A stretch of 64,000 nucleotides of DNA from Candidatus Enterococcus huntleyi (GCF_009933175.1 NZ_MAEJ01000030.1:307704-371703), one strand, 5' to 3'. Shown: positions 38,906 to 49,161, numbered from the stretch's first letter. Numbers and translations: made by a program. Notes: generated by a model not told the origin, from the letters alone.

Positions 38906-39721
38906 CTACCGATGCAGTCGTCGAAATTCTAATGGCGTATACTTGCTTTCTTTTTTGAAGGAAGCCACAAAATGGCTGGTGTCTTTGAAGCCGACCAGAT
39001 AGGCGACTTGTTGAACTTCTAATTCTTGACGATTAATGAGTAATTCTTTGGCTTTGTTAAGTCGATAGCGTAATAAGAAGGTATAGGTCGACATACCTAA
39101 AAATCGTTGAAATAATCGTGAGAGGTATTGTGGGCTGACGAAAACTTTTTCAGCTAACTCTTCGACAGTTACTGTTTCTTTATAGTTTGTTTCAATTTCT
39201 TCAATTACTGGTTGAATGTAAGTTAGATATAGCTCATGTTTTTGATTCGCGTGCTGATCTTGAAAGCGACTCAGCTGCATCAAGAATTGATAACAAGCAA
39301 TCGACAATTCGACTGAATCTGTTGAAGGATTACTGACTTGGTAGTGAATTTGATTTTCCACCCACTGAAAAAAGGAAAAGTAGGGTTGTTCTTCCGCCAA
39401 GAGATAGGGAGATTTTCCGACAATTTGGGCAATCTCATTGGCTAAACTCCCATTAAATGTCGCAAATGAAGTAATCCATTCCGATGAACGATGGGCAAAA
39501 TAGTGATGGGGAACAAAGGGTGCAATCAAAATGCCTTGGCCTTCTTTCAAAATAATTCTCTTTCCCTCTAAATTTATTTCACCTACGCCGGACTCAGTTT
39601 GCATCCAATGATAGTAGGGATAACCTGAAGGGCGACTAACCGTGGGCTGTTCCCAATGTGAACCAATGCTATCGATGGAAAAGGGATTATCTTGATAGGT
39701 TAAATTATAATAGACCGGCAT
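38906..39721 (-). CDS. AraC-family transcriptional regulator
   Basis: 271 aa: an N-terminal cupin-like sensor (about residues 1-150, including LKEGQGILIAPFVPHHYFAH) and a C-terminal double HTH (VEELAEKVFVSPQYLSRLFQ, about 180-199, and VQQVAYLVGFKDTSHFVASF, about 230-249). It diverges from the GH42 gene across 117 bp and most likely activates it in response to a galactoside. GGAG lies 8 bases before the ATG. Confidence 0.93.
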   Translation of the reverse strand: MPVYYNLTYQDNPFSIDSIGSHWEQPTVSRPSGYPYYHWMQTESGVGEINLEGKRIILKEGQGILIAPFVPHHYFAHRSSEWITSFATFNGSLANEIAQIVGKSPYLLAEEQPYFSFFQWVENQIHYQVSNPSTDSVELSIACYQFLMQLSRFQDQHANQKHELYLTYIQPVIEEIETNYKETVTVEELAEKVFVSPQYLSRLFQRFLGMSTYTFLLRYRLNKAKELLINRQELEVQQVAYLVGFKDTSHFVASFKKESKYTPLEFRRLHR

Positions 39722-39787
39722 ATTGCAAACTCCTTTTTTTGTTTCGATTTCTTATATTCAATAGTTTAACATATTATACTTCACAAT

Positions 39788-39805
39788 TGAAATCGCTTCT
39801 ATAAT
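39788..39805 (+). promoter_or_regulatory. Promoter -10 and cre-like site of the GH42 gene
   Basis: TATAAT (39800-39805) has no matching -35 at 17 bp, consistent with activator dependence. TGAAATCGCTTCTA (39788-39801) matches cre except at two 3' positions and overlaps the -10. Confidence 0.5.
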
Positions 39806-39838
39806 TAAGATAATCAAATGATAAAGGAGCAACGACTT

Positions 39839-41845
39839 ATGACAAAACAATTTTTTAATCGTATGTTATTCGGGGGCGATTATAACCCAAATCAATGGCC
39901 AAAAGAGGTTTGGCAGGAAGATATGCGCATTTTTAAAGATGCAAAAATAAATAGTGCGACGGTCAACGTTTTCTCATGGGCTAAAATACAACCTTCAGAG
40001 AACGAATACTACTTTGACGAATTAGATGAAGTGATCGATATGCTCACAAAAGAAAATTACGATATCGTGCTTGCCACTTCAACTGCAGCTTTACCTGCGT
40101 GGATGTTCAAAAAATATCCGGAAGTGGGTCGGACTGATTTTGAAGGACGCCATCACAAATTTGGTCAACGTCATAACGCTTGTCCGAATAGTCTAGTCTA
40201 TCAAAAATATGCGGGTAAATTAGCGGGCAAATTGGCTGAACGTTACGGTGCGAATCCACGCGTGACTTGTTGGCACATCAATAATGAATATGGTGGCGAA
40301 TGCTTCTGTGAAAATTGTGAGAAAGCTTTCCGCGTGTGGGCCAAAGATCGTTATCAAACAATCGAAGCCTTAAATAAAGCCTGGAATCTAGAATTTTGGG
40401 GCCATACCATCTATGAATGGGATGAGATTGTTTTACCTAACGCGCTTGGTGACGGGATTGATTACGATAATACCGCGTTTGCCGGCATTTCCATTGACTA
40501 CCGCCGCTTTAACTCGGATGGTATGTTAAATAATTTCAAAATGGAACGTGATGCTATCCGTCAATACGACGCAACAACGCCAGTAACTACCAACTTGATG
40601 GGGACCTATAAAATTTTAGATTATTTCAAATGGGCAAAAGAAATGGATATCGTTTCATGGGACAGCTATCCTTCCTATAATACGCCTTGGAGTTATGTTG
40701 CTTTAACCCACGATTTAATGCGTAGTCTGAAAAAAGAGCCGTTTATGTTGATGGAACAAACACCAAGCCAACAAAATTGGCAGCCGTATAACTCATTGAA
40801 AAAACCAGGCCAAATGCGTGCCCAAAGTTATCAGACGGTGGCACATGGAGCGGACACAATCCAATATTTCCAATTGCGTCGTTCAGTGGGCGCCTGTGAA
40901 AAATTCCATGGGGCAGTGATTGAACATGTGGGAACAGAGAATACGCGGGTCTTCCGTGAAACGGCACAACTAGGAGCTGAGCTTGCGGCATTTGGCGATT
41001 CATTACTCGGCGCTAAAAATGCTAGCCGTGTGGCAATTCTCTTTGATTGGGAAAACTACTGGGCGCTAGAATATACCAGTGGTCCGAATAAAGATTTAAA
41101 ATATGTCGATCAAATTCATCAATATTATCGTTATTTCTATGATCAAAATATCGCTGTCGACTTCGTGTCAGCTGAGGATGATTTGACTGGCTACTCATTA
41201 GTGGTCGCACCTGTCTTATATATGGTCAAAGAGGGCATGCAAGAAACCATTGAAGCATTTGTTGAAGCAGGCGGCACATTCGTTACGACTTTCATGAGCG
41301 GTATCGTTGGTGAATCAGATAATGTTCACCTAGGTGGCTATCCTGGACCGTTGAGAAAATTAGCGGGTGTCTGGGTGGAAGAGATTGATGCACTAGCACC
41401 CGAACAAACCAATAGCGTGAAATTTGCCTCAGGTGAAGAAGGCACAAGTCGTTTATTGTGTGACATTATTCATCCAGAGACAGCTGAGGTCTTAGCAAAC
41501 TATACAAGCAACTTCTATGCAAACACGCCGGTTGTGACTAAAAATAATTTTGGCAAAGGAACTGTCTACTATATCGGAACAGAATTGGATGCAGAAAGCT
41601 TAGATCATTGTTTAGCATTAGCTGTCGAATCAGCGGCCGTTACAGCTATTCTTGAAGAAAAAACTGAGTTAGAAGTTGTGCTACGAGAAACTGCGACCGA
41701 TAAATTCTACTTTGTGATGAACTTCCATGAAGAGGCGCACACGCTGCCAACTAGCTTTGTCGGAAAAACTGATCTATTGACTGGTCAAGCTTTAACTGAG
41801 CAAACATCCCTACAACAGTATGATACGTTTGTGATTAAAGCCTAA
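39839..41845 (+). CDS. GH42 beta-galactosidase
   Basis: 668-aa retaining glycosidase. The N-terminal LFGGDYNPNQWPKEVWQEDM is typical of GH42; acid/base Glu in CWHINNEYGGECFCENCEK (about residue 155), the nucleophile Glu in FMLMEQTPSQQNW (about 305). Clustered Cys (C..CENC) match the GH42 zinc site. Trimerisation (about 390-590) and C-terminal beta domains follow. ATG 39839 has AAGGAG 10 bases upstream. No signal peptide, so it acts on imported galactosides; no transporter is adjacent. Confidence 0.94.
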   Translation: MTKQFFNRMLFGGDYNPNQWPKEVWQEDMRIFKDAKINSATVNVFSWAKIQPSENEYYFDELDEVIDMLTKENYDIVLATSTAALPAWMFKKYPEVGRTDFEGRHHKFGQRHNACPNSLVYQKYAGKLAGKLAERYGANPRVTCWHINNEYGGECFCENCEKAFRVWAKDRYQTIEALNKAWNLEFWGHTIYEWDEIVLPNALGDGIDYDNTAFAGISIDYRRFNSDGMLNNFKMERDAIRQYDATTPVTTNLMGTYKILDYFKWAKEMDIVSWDSYPSYNTPWSYVALTHDLMRSLKKEPFMLMEQTPSQQNWQPYNSLKKPGQMRAQSYQTVAHGADTIQYFQLRRSVGACEKFHGAVIEHVGTENTRVFRETAQLGAELAAFGDSLLGAKNASRVAILFDWENYWALEYTSGPNKDLKYVDQIHQYYRYFYDQNIAVDFVSAEDDLTGYSLVVAPVLYMVKEGMQETIEAFVEAGGTFVTTFMSGIVGESDNVHLGGYPGPLRKLAGVWVEEIDALAPEQTNSVKFASGEEGTSRLLCDIIHPETAEVLANYTSNFYANTPVVTKNNFGKGTVYYIGTELDAESLDHCLALAVESAAVTAILEEKTELEVVLRETATDKFYFVMNFHEEAHTLPTSFVGKTDLLTGQALTEQTSLQQYDTFVIKA

Positions 41846-41912
41846 ACTAAATTATCTTTCTAGCGTTCTGCCCATAGTTATACGTAACTTTCTGAAATTT
41901 CATGAAAATTGG

Positions 41913-41942
41913 TTGACAAAGGCTTTGCTTTCGGACTATTAT
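41913..41942 (+). promoter_or_regulatory. glyQS promoter
   Basis: TTGACA (41913-41918), an 18-bp spacer and TATTAT (41937-41942), upstream of the T-box leader. Confidence 0.8.
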
Positions 41943-41948
41943 TAAACA

Positions 41949-42155
41949 TATCGAATCGTACGTTGAGCAAGAAATAGCTAAAAAAGAACGCACAGCGAGT
42001 CTGGGAGAGTGGAAGCCAGATGCGAGTAATTTTTATGCTTGGGCACTTGTGAGTACACAGAATGAAGCTGCCGAATTATTTTCGGAAGTAGGGTGGAACC
42101 GCGAATGAATTTTCGTCCCTATGTCTCTAATCGAGGCATAGGGACTTTTTTTATT
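41949..42155 (+). promoter_or_regulatory. T-box riboswitch leader of glyQS
   Basis: The T-box sequence AGGGTGGAACCGCG (42090-42103) precedes a terminator with arms GTCCCTATG (42115-42123) and CATAGGGAC (42137-42145) plus T-run. Uncharged tRNA(Gly) pairing should favour the antiterminator and switch on glyQS. A candidate Gly specifier GGC is at 42042-42044; its loop is less clear than that of the proS leader. This accounts for the 41846-42183 gap. Confidence 0.9.
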
Positions 42156-42183
42156 CTCAAACAAACCAATAGGAGGTAGACAA

Positions 42184-43098
42184 ATGAGTAAGAAACTAAC
42201 TGTACAAGAAATGATTCTCACATTACAGAAATTTTGGTCAGAAAATGGTTGTATGCTAATGCAATCTTATGATACGGAAAAAGGGGCAGGGACCATGAGT
42301 CCTTATACATTCCTTCGTGCGATTGGACCTGAGCCTTGGAATGCGGCTTATGTAGAGCCTTCAAGACGTCCAGCAGATGGTCGTTACGGCGAAAATCCTA
42401 ACCGTCTATATCAACACCATCAATTCCAAGTGGTGATGAAACCTTCTCCAGAAAATATTCAAGAATTATATTTGGAAAGCTTGCGTTTATTAGGAATCGA
42501 TCCTTTGGAACATGATATTCGCTTTGTTGAAGATAACTGGGAAAACCCTTCGATGGGTTGTGCTGGTCTAGGCTGGGAAGTCTGGTTAAACGGAATGGAA
42601 ATCACCCAATTTACCTATTTCCAACAAGTCGGTGGACTACCTTGTAAACCGGTCACGTCTGAAATCACTTATGGCTTAGAACGTCTAGCTTCTTATATTC
42701 AAGAAGTCGAAAGTGTCTACGATTTAGAATGGACACAAGGGGTAAAATACGGAGAAATCTTCAATCAGCCTGAATATGAGCATTCAAAATACTCATTTGA
42801 AATCAGTAATCAAGAAATGTTACTAGAAAACTTTGGTAAGTTTGAAGCGGAAGCAAAACGTTGTATTGACGAAAGTTTAGTGCATCCAGCTTATGATTAT
42901 ATTCTAAAATGTAGCCATACCTTCAACCTACTGGATGCGCGTGGTGCAGTTTCGGTGACTGAGCGTGCTGGCTATCTGGCTCGTATTCGTAATATGGCCA
43001 AAGCTGTCGCAAAAATCTTTGTTGCAGAACGTAAAAAGTTGGCTTATCCATTATTAGATCGTGAAACTGCAGAAAAATTACTGAAGGAGGACAAATAA
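42184..43098 (+). CDS. glyQ: Glycyl-tRNA synthetase alpha subunit
   Basis: 304-aa catalytic subunit of the heterotetrameric bacterial GlyRS. Diagnostic segments: [40 protein letters not shown] and [26 protein letters not shown] lies before the ATG. T-box regulated, with glyS 1 bp after its stop. Confidence 0.98.
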   Translation: MSKKLTVQEMILTLQKFWSENGCMLMQSYDTEKGAGTMSPYTFLRAIGPEPWNAAYVEPSRRPADGRYGENPNRLYQHHQFQVVMKPSPENIQELYLESLRLLGIDPLEHDIRFVEDNWENPSMGCAGLGWEVWLNGMEITQFTYFQQVGGLPCKPVTSEITYGLERLASYIQEVESVYDLEWTQGVKYGEIFNQPEYEHSKYSFEISNQEMLLENFGKFEAEAKRCIDESLVHPAYDYILKCSHTFNLLDARGAVSVTERAGYLARIRNMAKAVAKIFVAERKKLAYPLLDRETAEKLLKEDK

Positions 43099-43099
43099 G

Positions 43100-45184
43100 A
43101 TGGCAAAAAATCTATTATTAGAAATTGGTTTAGAAGAAATGCCGGCTCATGTTGTGACCCCTAGTATGGTGCAGTTACAAGAGAAAGCTGTGAAGTTTTT
43201 AGAAGAAAATCATCTAGGTTACGAAACAGTAGAAGCTTTTTCAACACCTCGTCGCTTGGCATTAAAGATCACAAACATTCCTGAGCGCCAAGAAGATACG
43301 CAAGAAGAAGTCAAAGGCCCAGCCAAAAAAATTGCTCAAGATGAGCAAGGAAACTGGTCAAAAGCTGCGGAAGGCTTCGTTCGTGGCCAAGGCGTCACCA
43401 CAGATGCGATTACTTTTCGTGAATTGAACGGCGTAGAATACGTTTATGTCACAAAGCATACAAAAGGCCAAGCCGCTATTGACGTTTTAGCTGGTCTGAA
43501 AGAGGTCATCACAAGTTTGACTTTCCCTGTTACCATGCATTGGGCTAACTTTGATTTTGAATATATCCGCCCGATTCACTGGGTAACAGCACTACTTGAT
43601 GATCAGGTTATTCCTTTCACCGTCCTCGACGTTAAGACAGATAGAACTTCTCGTGGGCATCGTTTTTTAGGCAGTGATGTAACTTTCCAACATGCCGATG
43701 AGTATGAGGAAAAAATGAATGCGGAATTCGTGGTTGTTTCGCCAACGGTTCGTAAACAAATGATTATCGATCAAGCCAATGAATTAGCGCAAAAAAATAA
43801 TTGGTCTCTTGCATTGGATGAAGATTTATTAGAAGAGGTTAACAATCTCGTGGAATATCCGACGGTCTTTGTCGGCAGTTTTGATGAAAAATATCTTTCT
43901 GTACCAGAAGAAGTCTTAGTAACTTCTATGAAAGAGCACCAACGTTACTTTGAAGTGCGCAATAAAGAAGGAATATTATTGCCTCATTTTATTGCTGCGC
44001 GGAATGGCGATGCTGTAAAAATCGATAATGTTGTCAAAGGGAATGAAAAAGTTTTAACTGCTCGATTGGATGATGCAGAATTTTTCTTCAATGAAGATAA
44101 AAAACTAACTATCGAACAATGTGTTCAAAAATTGAAAAATGTCACCTTCCATGAAAAAATCGGAAGCATCTTCGAGAAAATGCAACGTGTCAGCGTTTCT
44201 GCCCAAATCATTGGAGAAACGGTAGGGTTATCGAAGGACGAATTAGCAGACTTACAACGTGCATCAGAAATTTATAAGTTTGATTTAGTCACAAATATGG
44301 TAGGAGAATTCCCTGAATTACAAGGGATTATGGGCGAAAAATATGCCTTACTTCAAGGGGAAACACCAGCTGTCGCAAAAGCTATCCGCGAGCATTATCT
44401 ACCCATCTCTAGTGAAGGCGAACTGCCTGAATCTGCGATTGGTTCAGTACTAGCAATTGCCGATAAGTTGGATAGTGTCCTGTCATTCTTCGCTGTTGGA
44501 ATGATTCCAAGTGGCTCGAATGATCCATATGCTTTGCGTCGCCAAACCTATGGTATTGTGCGGATTATTGAGAATAATCAATGGGCCTTCCCATTAGTTG
44601 ATTTACAAGAAAAAATTGGCCAACAAGTCAATCAAGATGTTGCAACCTACGGACTAGAATTACCAACACAACAAAATGAAGTTTTAGATTTTGTAAAAGC
44701 TCGTTTACGTCAATTCTTGTCGACAAAACAGGTCCGTCATGACGTGATTGATGCTGTCATTTCAGCAGAACAAAAGAACTTAACTAAACTATTCAGCTCC
44801 GCTAAAATCCTGCGCGAACGCTTAGCCGATGTTGACTTTAAGCCGTCAATGGAAGCTTTAACTCGTGTCATTAACTTAGCCAAAAAAGGACAGGCAGCAG
44901 ATGCGCCAGCATTGCCTGCGGTAAATCCAGCCTTATTTGAAAATGAAGCGGAAAAAGAATTGTATCAAGCCGTTCAAGTCCTTTCAGAAAACTTTGCTAC
45001 GCAAACAATGGCAGATAATTACCAATCATTAATCTCTCTACGTCCATTGATTGAAGCTTACTTTGACCAAACGATGGTCATGGTGGATGACGAGCAAGTC
45101 AAAAACAATCGTCTAGCACAACTCGCTCAAATCGCTTCAATGGCTTTATCGTTAGCTAGCTTAGATTTATTGGTTACAAAATAA
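43100..45184 (+). CDS. glyS: Glycyl-tRNA synthetase beta subunit
   Basis: 694-aa tRNA-recognition subunit of GlyRS. The N-terminus [20 protein letters not shown] and [15 protein letters not shown] are typical; [10 protein letters not shown] and the HD-like region with [20 protein letters not shown] (about residues 455-474) follow, then a C-terminal anticodon-binding helical domain. AAGGAGGAC lies before the ATG, which overlaps the spacing after glyQ. Confidence 0.98.
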   Translation: MAKNLLLEIGLEEMPAHVVTPSMVQLQEKAVKFLEENHLGYETVEAFSTPRRLALKITNIPERQEDTQEEVKGPAKKIAQDEQGNWSKAAEGFVRGQGVTTDAITFRELNGVEYVYVTKHTKGQAAIDVLAGLKEVITSLTFPVTMHWANFDFEYIRPIHWVTALLDDQVIPFTVLDVKTDRTSRGHRFLGSDVTFQHADEYEEKMNAEFVVVSPTVRKQMIIDQANELAQKNNWSLALDEDLLEEVNNLVEYPTVFVGSFDEKYLSVPEEVLVTSMKEHQRYFEVRNKEGILLPHFIAARNGDAVKIDNVVKGNEKVLTARLDDAEFFFNEDKKLTIEQCVQKLKNVTFHEKIGSIFEKMQRVSVSAQIIGETVGLSKDELADLQRASEIYKFDLVTNMVGEFPELQGIMGEKYALLQGETPAVAKAIREHYLPISSEGELPESAIGSVLAIADKLDSVLSFFAVGMIPSGSNDPYALRRQTYGIVRIIENNQWAFPLVDLQEKIGQQVNQDVATYGLELPTQQNEVLDFVKARLRQFLSTKQVRHDVIDAVISAEQKNLTKLFSSAKILRERLADVDFKPSMEALTRVINLAKKGQAADAPALPAVNPALFENEAEKELYQAVQVLSENFATQTMADNYQSLISLRPLIEAYFDQTMVMVDDEQVKNNRLAQLAQIASMALSLASLDLLVTK

Positions 45185-45185
45185 A

Positions 45186-45223
45186 AAGGGTGTGACAGAA
45201 GCTATTTCTGAGTCACTCTGCAT
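45186..45223 (+). repeat. Post-stop hairpin repeat, copy 3
   Basis: Begins 2 bp after the glyS stop. Here the hairpin is more complete: GTGACAGAA-GCTAT-TTCTGAGTCAC, with the outer GTGAC/GTCAC and inner CAGAA/TTCTG pairs. It is related to copies at 2075 and 18906. Confidence 0.65.
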
Positions 45224-45230
45224 ACAAGTA

Positions 45231-45264
45231 AAAAGCCAAGAGAAAAAATTCTCTTGGCTTTTTT
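45231..45264. terminator. glyQS terminator
   Basis: AAAAGCCAAGAGAA (45231-45244) pairs perfectly with TTCTCTTGGCTTTT (45249-45262) plus T's. It is A-rich on the other side, so it also serves the convergent permease. Confidence 0.92.
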
Positions 45265-45298
45265 GACTGTATTTTTATTGTCCTATGCTAGGTTGGTC

Positions 45299-46240
45299 TT
45301 ACAGAATCAGATGGAGTAAAAACGGAATGTAGAGTAAATAAAGCAGGACGCTATAGCCCAAACTAGACGCGGCAAATTCAACATCGCCTCCATAAGAACG
45401 AGTCAGGATTGGCACTGAATTTTGAATCGGCATCGCAGATTGAATAATAAACACCTGAAGCATCATCTCAGGAACGTGAATCCATTGACCCAAGAGCCAG
45501 ACGATAGCAGGAGAAATCAGATAACGACCAATTAAGACACCCATAATTGCTCGATTCATTCGTAAGTTTTTGATACCAATTTGAAAGACGATAATACCAA
45601 TCGCAAACATCGAGAGTGGCGTGGTCAAATCTCCTAAGTAACCGGTAAATGAGGTTAAAAACTTAGGAACGGGGATCGACAATAAAACCCAAATGATCCC
45701 AATAATAAAGCCAATTAAGGCGGGTGAAAAAACTTTTTTAAGAGCAGCTAGTGGATTAATTTTAATCTTCGTTTGCTGACTCTCAGGATTATCCTGAGCC
45801 ATTTTATAGACACCAACCGTCCAGAATAGACTGGTATTAATGATGTAATATAACAAAACGAAGGGGACAGATACCTCGCCAAAAATGGCTAAATTAATCG
45901 GTAAGCCCATAAAAATCGTGTTAGAAAACGTCGACATCGTGATAAACGTGCCTCGTCTAGTCGCCGAAACGCCCGTAAACTTTGCATAAAGTGAGCTAAT
46001 AATAAACGTAGCAACAATCGAGCACAATGGAATCAGCATGCCTGAAAAAAGCGCCAAAAATTCATCGCGAGAAAAGTTTTTCGTGATATTTAAAAACATG
46101 TTACAGGGCAGGGCAATCGTCAAAACAAGTTTTGAAAAAACGTCTGCCGTATGATTTGTAAACAGCTGGCGGGCACTCAGCCAATAACCCATAAACATCA
46201 AAACAAAGATCACAAATATATTAAGATATGCATCAACCAA
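45299..46240 (-). CDS. AEC-family transporter (second copy in window)
   Basis: About 313-aa, ten-helix permease of the auxin efflux carrier family; substrate unknown (malate/organic acid efflux in characterised members). Segments such as LTIALPCNMFLNITKNF and VFIIQSAMPIQNSVPILTRS fit the family. The longest frame starts with GTG 46249, which overlaps the Shine-Dalgarno AAAGGAG; TTG 46240 (MVDAYLNIFVIFVL) is better placed, 8 bases downstream. Monocistronic, convergent with glyS. Confidence 0.88.
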   Translation of the reverse strand: MVDAYLNIFVIFVLMFMGYWLSARQLFTNHTADVFSKLVLTIALPCNMFLNITKNFSRDEFLALFSGMLIPLCSIVATFIISSLYAKFTGVSATRRGTFITMSTFSNTIFMGLPINLAIFGEVSVPFVLLYYIINTSLFWTVGVYKMAQDNPESQQTKIKINPLAALKKVFSPALIGFIIGIIWVLLSIPVPKFLTSFTGYLGDLTTPLSMFAIGIIVFQIGIKNLRMNRAIMGVLIGRYLISPAIVWLLGQWIHVPEMMLQVFIIQSAMPIQNSVPILTRSYGGDVEFAASSLGYSVLLYLLYIPFLLHLIL

Positions 46241-46456
46241 ATCAACCACTCCTTTACCAATAGTTCTAGAGTACCACAGGGAAAACTAGAAAGGAAGATG
46301 AGGAAGGCAACTCGCGTACGAAAAACAGGCGATATTTTGTCTGAAAATATTCTCAGAAAAAAGGAGTAGTTCACTGATTAAATGTCATAACTTAGTTGTA
46401 TTTTAAAATTTTTGAATCTGTTATTTATGGACGAAAAGAGGCCGAAAAAATAGCTA

Positions 46457-46791
46457 TTTTCTAGCCACTTGTGGCTAGTTGCGTATTTTTAAGAGTAAAA
46501 TCTAAGGTAAAAAGGCTTGTTTAAAAGGAAAAAGCCACTAACTGAGGGATTCATGCTATTTTCGGCTCTGTTAAAATACGTGAAAACACCGCAACTAGCC
46601 ACAACTTTGAAAAATGCACTAAAGACTGTAATTTTCTGAGAAATGTAAGCTTACCTCAGATAGTTTGTGTGAAAACTGCGCTTAGAGTCCCGAGCTTGCA
46701 AGGTTCTCGACTCTTATACACTTTACTCTCATTAGTTAATGGATGACAAATTAGCCATTTTTTACAAACTTGTGGCTAGTTGCGTTTCTGT
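46457..46791. repeat. TTGTGGCTAGTTGCG repeat cluster (three copies)
   Basis: TTGTGGCTAGTTGCG occurs at 46469-46483 and 46770-46784, and inverted at 46590-46604. A wider unit of about 36 bp is shared: a TAGCCATTTTT-like 5' part precedes the core in each. In the first copy the 5' part forms CTAGCCAC-TT-GTGGCTAG. The region 46250-46804 has no credible gene; a hairpin AGAGTC/GACTCT lies at about 46684-46713. The family is not one I recognise. Confidence 0.7.
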
Positions 46792-46804
46792 TCGGTTTTT
46801 GGAG

Positions 46805-46838
46805 CAAAAAAAAGAAGCAGGATCAGATCCTACTCCTT
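46805..46838 (-). terminator. yidC terminator
   Basis: On the minus strand AAGGAGTAGGAT-CTG-ATCCTGCTTCTT is followed by eight T's. Confidence 0.88.
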
Positions 46839-46871
46839 GTTCTATCTAATTTGTCGCCTGTTTTAGACTTA

Positions 46872-47813
46872 TTACTTATTTCTTTGTTGTTTGCCTGCAT
46901 TACGACCTTTACCAGATCCGTTAGCATTTTTTGGTGTGTTATTTCCTTTGTTACCAGCCGCTTTTTTAGGCGTAACATCTTTCATCGGTGTTACGACTTG
47001 TTTCGGCGGGTTCAAACGAAATTCTTCGGCTACTTGCGCTTTAATTTTTGGTTTCATTAAGACATTTGAGATAAACGTTTGTAAACAACTGAAGACCCCA
47101 CCGACTACCCAGTAAAGCGTAACGCCCGCTGGTGAGCTGATTGACATAAAGACAATCATTAAAGGAGAGACAATCAACATCGTTCTCATTGTTTTCTTCT
47201 GTTCTTCCGGAATACCAATTGTTGAAATGTACCCTTGCACTAGATAAGCGACACCGGCAATTGCAACTAAGACTAAGCTTGGTTTGCCTAGGTCGATCAC
47301 ATTCAAGAAGGTTGACGACTGAATGCCTTCTGTATATCGCGCAGTAAAGTATAACGCTGAGAAAATCGGCATCTGAATCAGTAGGGGTAAACAACCAATC
47401 CCACCCGTCATGCTCATGCCATTTTCTTTATAGACATTTTGAACTTCTGCTTGTGCAGCCATTTGTTCATCTCGCGTAGTTGCTGCTTTTAATTTTGCTT
47501 GAGCCGCATCAACTTGAGGCTTCAAGATTTGCATTTTTTCTGCTTGAACCATTGATTTTTTCGATTGATTAATCCCTAATGGCAAAATAATTAAACGAAC
47601 AATAATCGTCAACACGATAATCGCCCAGCCGTATTCCCAATGGAAATTTTCGACTAAATAAGTAATCATACCGCCCATCGGTTTCACCAAAATACGATAA
47701 ATTATCCCATTTGTATCAGGATTTCCATTCTTGTCCATCCGAACACACCCAGATAAAAAGAGGGCGATTGTAATTAAGCCAGATCCTAGCAACCAATTTT
47801 TCCATTTATTCAT
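46872..47813 (-). CDS. yidC: Membrane protein insertase YidC (lipoprotein form)
   Basis: 313-aa Oxa1/YidC/Alb3 insertase that integrates and folds membrane proteins with or without SecYEG. Signal peptide and lipobox LFLSGC at about residues 18-23, so Cys23 is probably lipidated, as in Gram-positive YidC/SpoIIIJ. Conserved hydrophobic-groove region WGWAIIVLTIIVRLIILPLG-like segment around residues 62-80 carries the functional Arg (VRLI). A Lys/Asn-rich cytoplasmic tail closes the protein. acyP lies upstream by 136 bp in the same orientation. Confidence 0.95.
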   Translation of the reverse strand: MNKWKNWLLGSGLITIALFLSGCVRMDKNGNPDTNGIIYRILVKPMGGMITYLVENFHWEYGWAIIVLTIIVRLIILPLGINQSKKSMVQAEKMQILKPQVDAAQAKLKAATTRDEQMAAQAEVQNVYKENGMSMTGGIGCLPLLIQMPIFSALYFTARYTEGIQSSTFLNVIDLGKPSLVLVAIAGVAYLVQGYISTIGIPEEQKKTMRTMLIVSPLMIVFMSISSPAGVTLYWVVGGVFSCLQTFISNVLMKPKIKAQVAEEFRLNPPKQVVTPMKDVTPKKAAGNKGNNTPKNANGSGKGRNAGKQQRNK

Positions 47814-47949
47814 TGAATTCTTCCTCTACATTTAATTTACACAAAAATAACTATACTAGAAAAACGGCTTGCTTTCAATTGTATTCACAGAAAAATCAAA
47901 GTTTGTTTGACGAATTGTCGACTTTTTTGCAACTTGCCCTTTTTATCTC

Positions 47950-48228
47950 CTAATAATAAACGACATCGAACCGTTTGCGTTCTTCAATAGACGCATCTTC
48001 GTCCATCTTAAATTGAGTGACTCGACCACTGGGACTAGGGGAAGCTTTGACCGCTTTTATAAACAAGTCCATTTGCTCCTCGTCACCAATCGCTTCAATC
48101 GTGACAGAGCCATCGTCCTCATTTTTGACCGTTCCTTTAATGCCAATCTTATCCGCAACGATCTTCGTCATATAGCGAAATCCAACACCTTGGACCCGGC
48201 CGTCGACATTAATACGTACCTTTTTCAT
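47950..48228 (-). CDS. acyP: Acylphosphatase
   Basis: 92-aa cytoplasmic enzyme hydrolysing acyl phosphates. The signature GRVQGVGFRYMT (about residues 9-20, with the catalytic Arg) and the Asn in GTVKNEDDGSV (about residue 37) are present. Upstream of yidC, as often in Lactobacillales. Confidence 0.95.
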   Translation of the reverse strand: MKKVRINVDGRVQGVGFRYMTKIVADKIGIKGTVKNEDDGSVTIEAIGDEEQMDLFIKAVKASPSPSGRVTQFKMDEDASIEERKRFDVVYY

Positions 48229-48349
48229 CTCGTCACATCCTTTATCTTTCCTTTTATCTTAACGAGTTTTTTCGCTCTTTTCAAGCAATTACTTATGAAT
48301 AATGAGGAATCTAAACTTTTAAAATTAGACCACTCAGACTAAAAAAAAT

Positions 48350-48397
48350 TTCAAACGCAAATTTCAAACATGGTATAATGAAGCGAGGTGAAAATTT
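48350..48397 (+). promoter_or_regulatory. Promoter of the RNA methyltransferase with very short leader
   Basis: TTCAAA (48350-48355), 18 bp, TATAAT (48374-48379). The expected transcription start falls at about 48386, within the Shine-Dalgarno GAGGTGA (48385-48391), giving a leader of roughly 10 nt. Confidence 0.6.
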
Positions 48398-49161
48398 TGA
48401 ACGAAATTTTATCAGTTAAGAATACAACAATCAAAGAAATTAAAAAATTGCACAAAAAAAAATATCGAGTTGAAAGTCAGCAGTATCTGTTGGAAGGCTT
48501 TCATCTAATCGAAGAAGCTGTAAAATATAATAACGTCCTTACACAAGTCTTGGTCACACAAAGAGGATACCAGCAGTGGGGGGCTTGGCTAGAAGCTAAG
48601 GCGATCGCAGATGTCTCATTAGTCAGTGATGAGGTCATGAAAAGCATCTCAGATTTGCCCACTCCTCAAGGGATTTTAGCGGTCGTGGCGATGGCAGAAG
48701 CCGTAATTACGGACTGGCAAGGGGCTTGGTTACTCCTAGACAATGTGCAAGATCCTGGTAATGTCGGCACGATGGTTCGGACTGCTGATGCAGCGGGCCT
48801 TTCTGGGATCATTTTAGGTGAGGGAACCGCCGATATCTATAGTACGAAAACGCTCAGAAGTATGCAGGGGAGTCATTTTCATTTGCCCGTCGTCTCAATG
48901 AATCTAAAGGACGCTATTTCCGTATTTAAGGAACAAACGATTCCTGTGTATGGTACAGAATTAAATGAGTTTGCCGTCTCATATCAAGACGTTTCAGCCA
49001 GTCAAAATTTTGCGTTAATTATGGGAAATGAAGGACAAGGTGTCGAAAAAGAACTCTTAGATTTGACCGATAAAAACTTATACATTCCTATAAAAGGACA
49101 CGCAGAATCCCTAAATGTCGGCATCGCTGCAGGAATTTTGATGTTCCATCTAACCGTCTAG
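48397..49161 (+). CDS. TrmH/SpoU-family RNA 2'-O-methyltransferase
   Basis: 254-aa SPOUT-class enzyme of the YsgA type, probably methylating rRNA 2'-OH. The N-terminal substrate-binding domain has KKYRVESQQYLLEGFHLIEE; knot motifs are LLLDNVQDPGNVGTMVRTAD (motif 1, about residue 108), LIMGNEGQGV (motif 2) and IPIKGHAESLNVGIAAGIL (motif 3). TTG 48397 is preferred to GTG 48388, because the latter lies inside GAGGTGA. The exact target nucleotide is not known. Confidence 0.92.
   Translation: MNEILSVKNTTIKEIKKLHKKKYRVESQQYLLEGFHLIEEAVKYNNVLTQVLVTQRGYQQWGAWLEAKAIADVSLVSDEVMKSISDLPTPQGILAVVAMAEAVITDWQGAWLLLDNVQDPGNVGTMVRTADAAGLSGIILGEGTADIYSTKTLRSMQGSHFHLPVVSMNLKDAISVFKEQTIPVYGTELNEFAVSYQDVSASQNFALIMGNEGQGVEKELLDLTDKNLYIPIKGHAESLNVGIAAGILMFHLTV

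Noticed and set aside
46770..47115. Plus-strand ORFs opposite yidC
   Set aside because: They mirror the well-supported yidC coding strand and its terminator; no Shine-Dalgarno.
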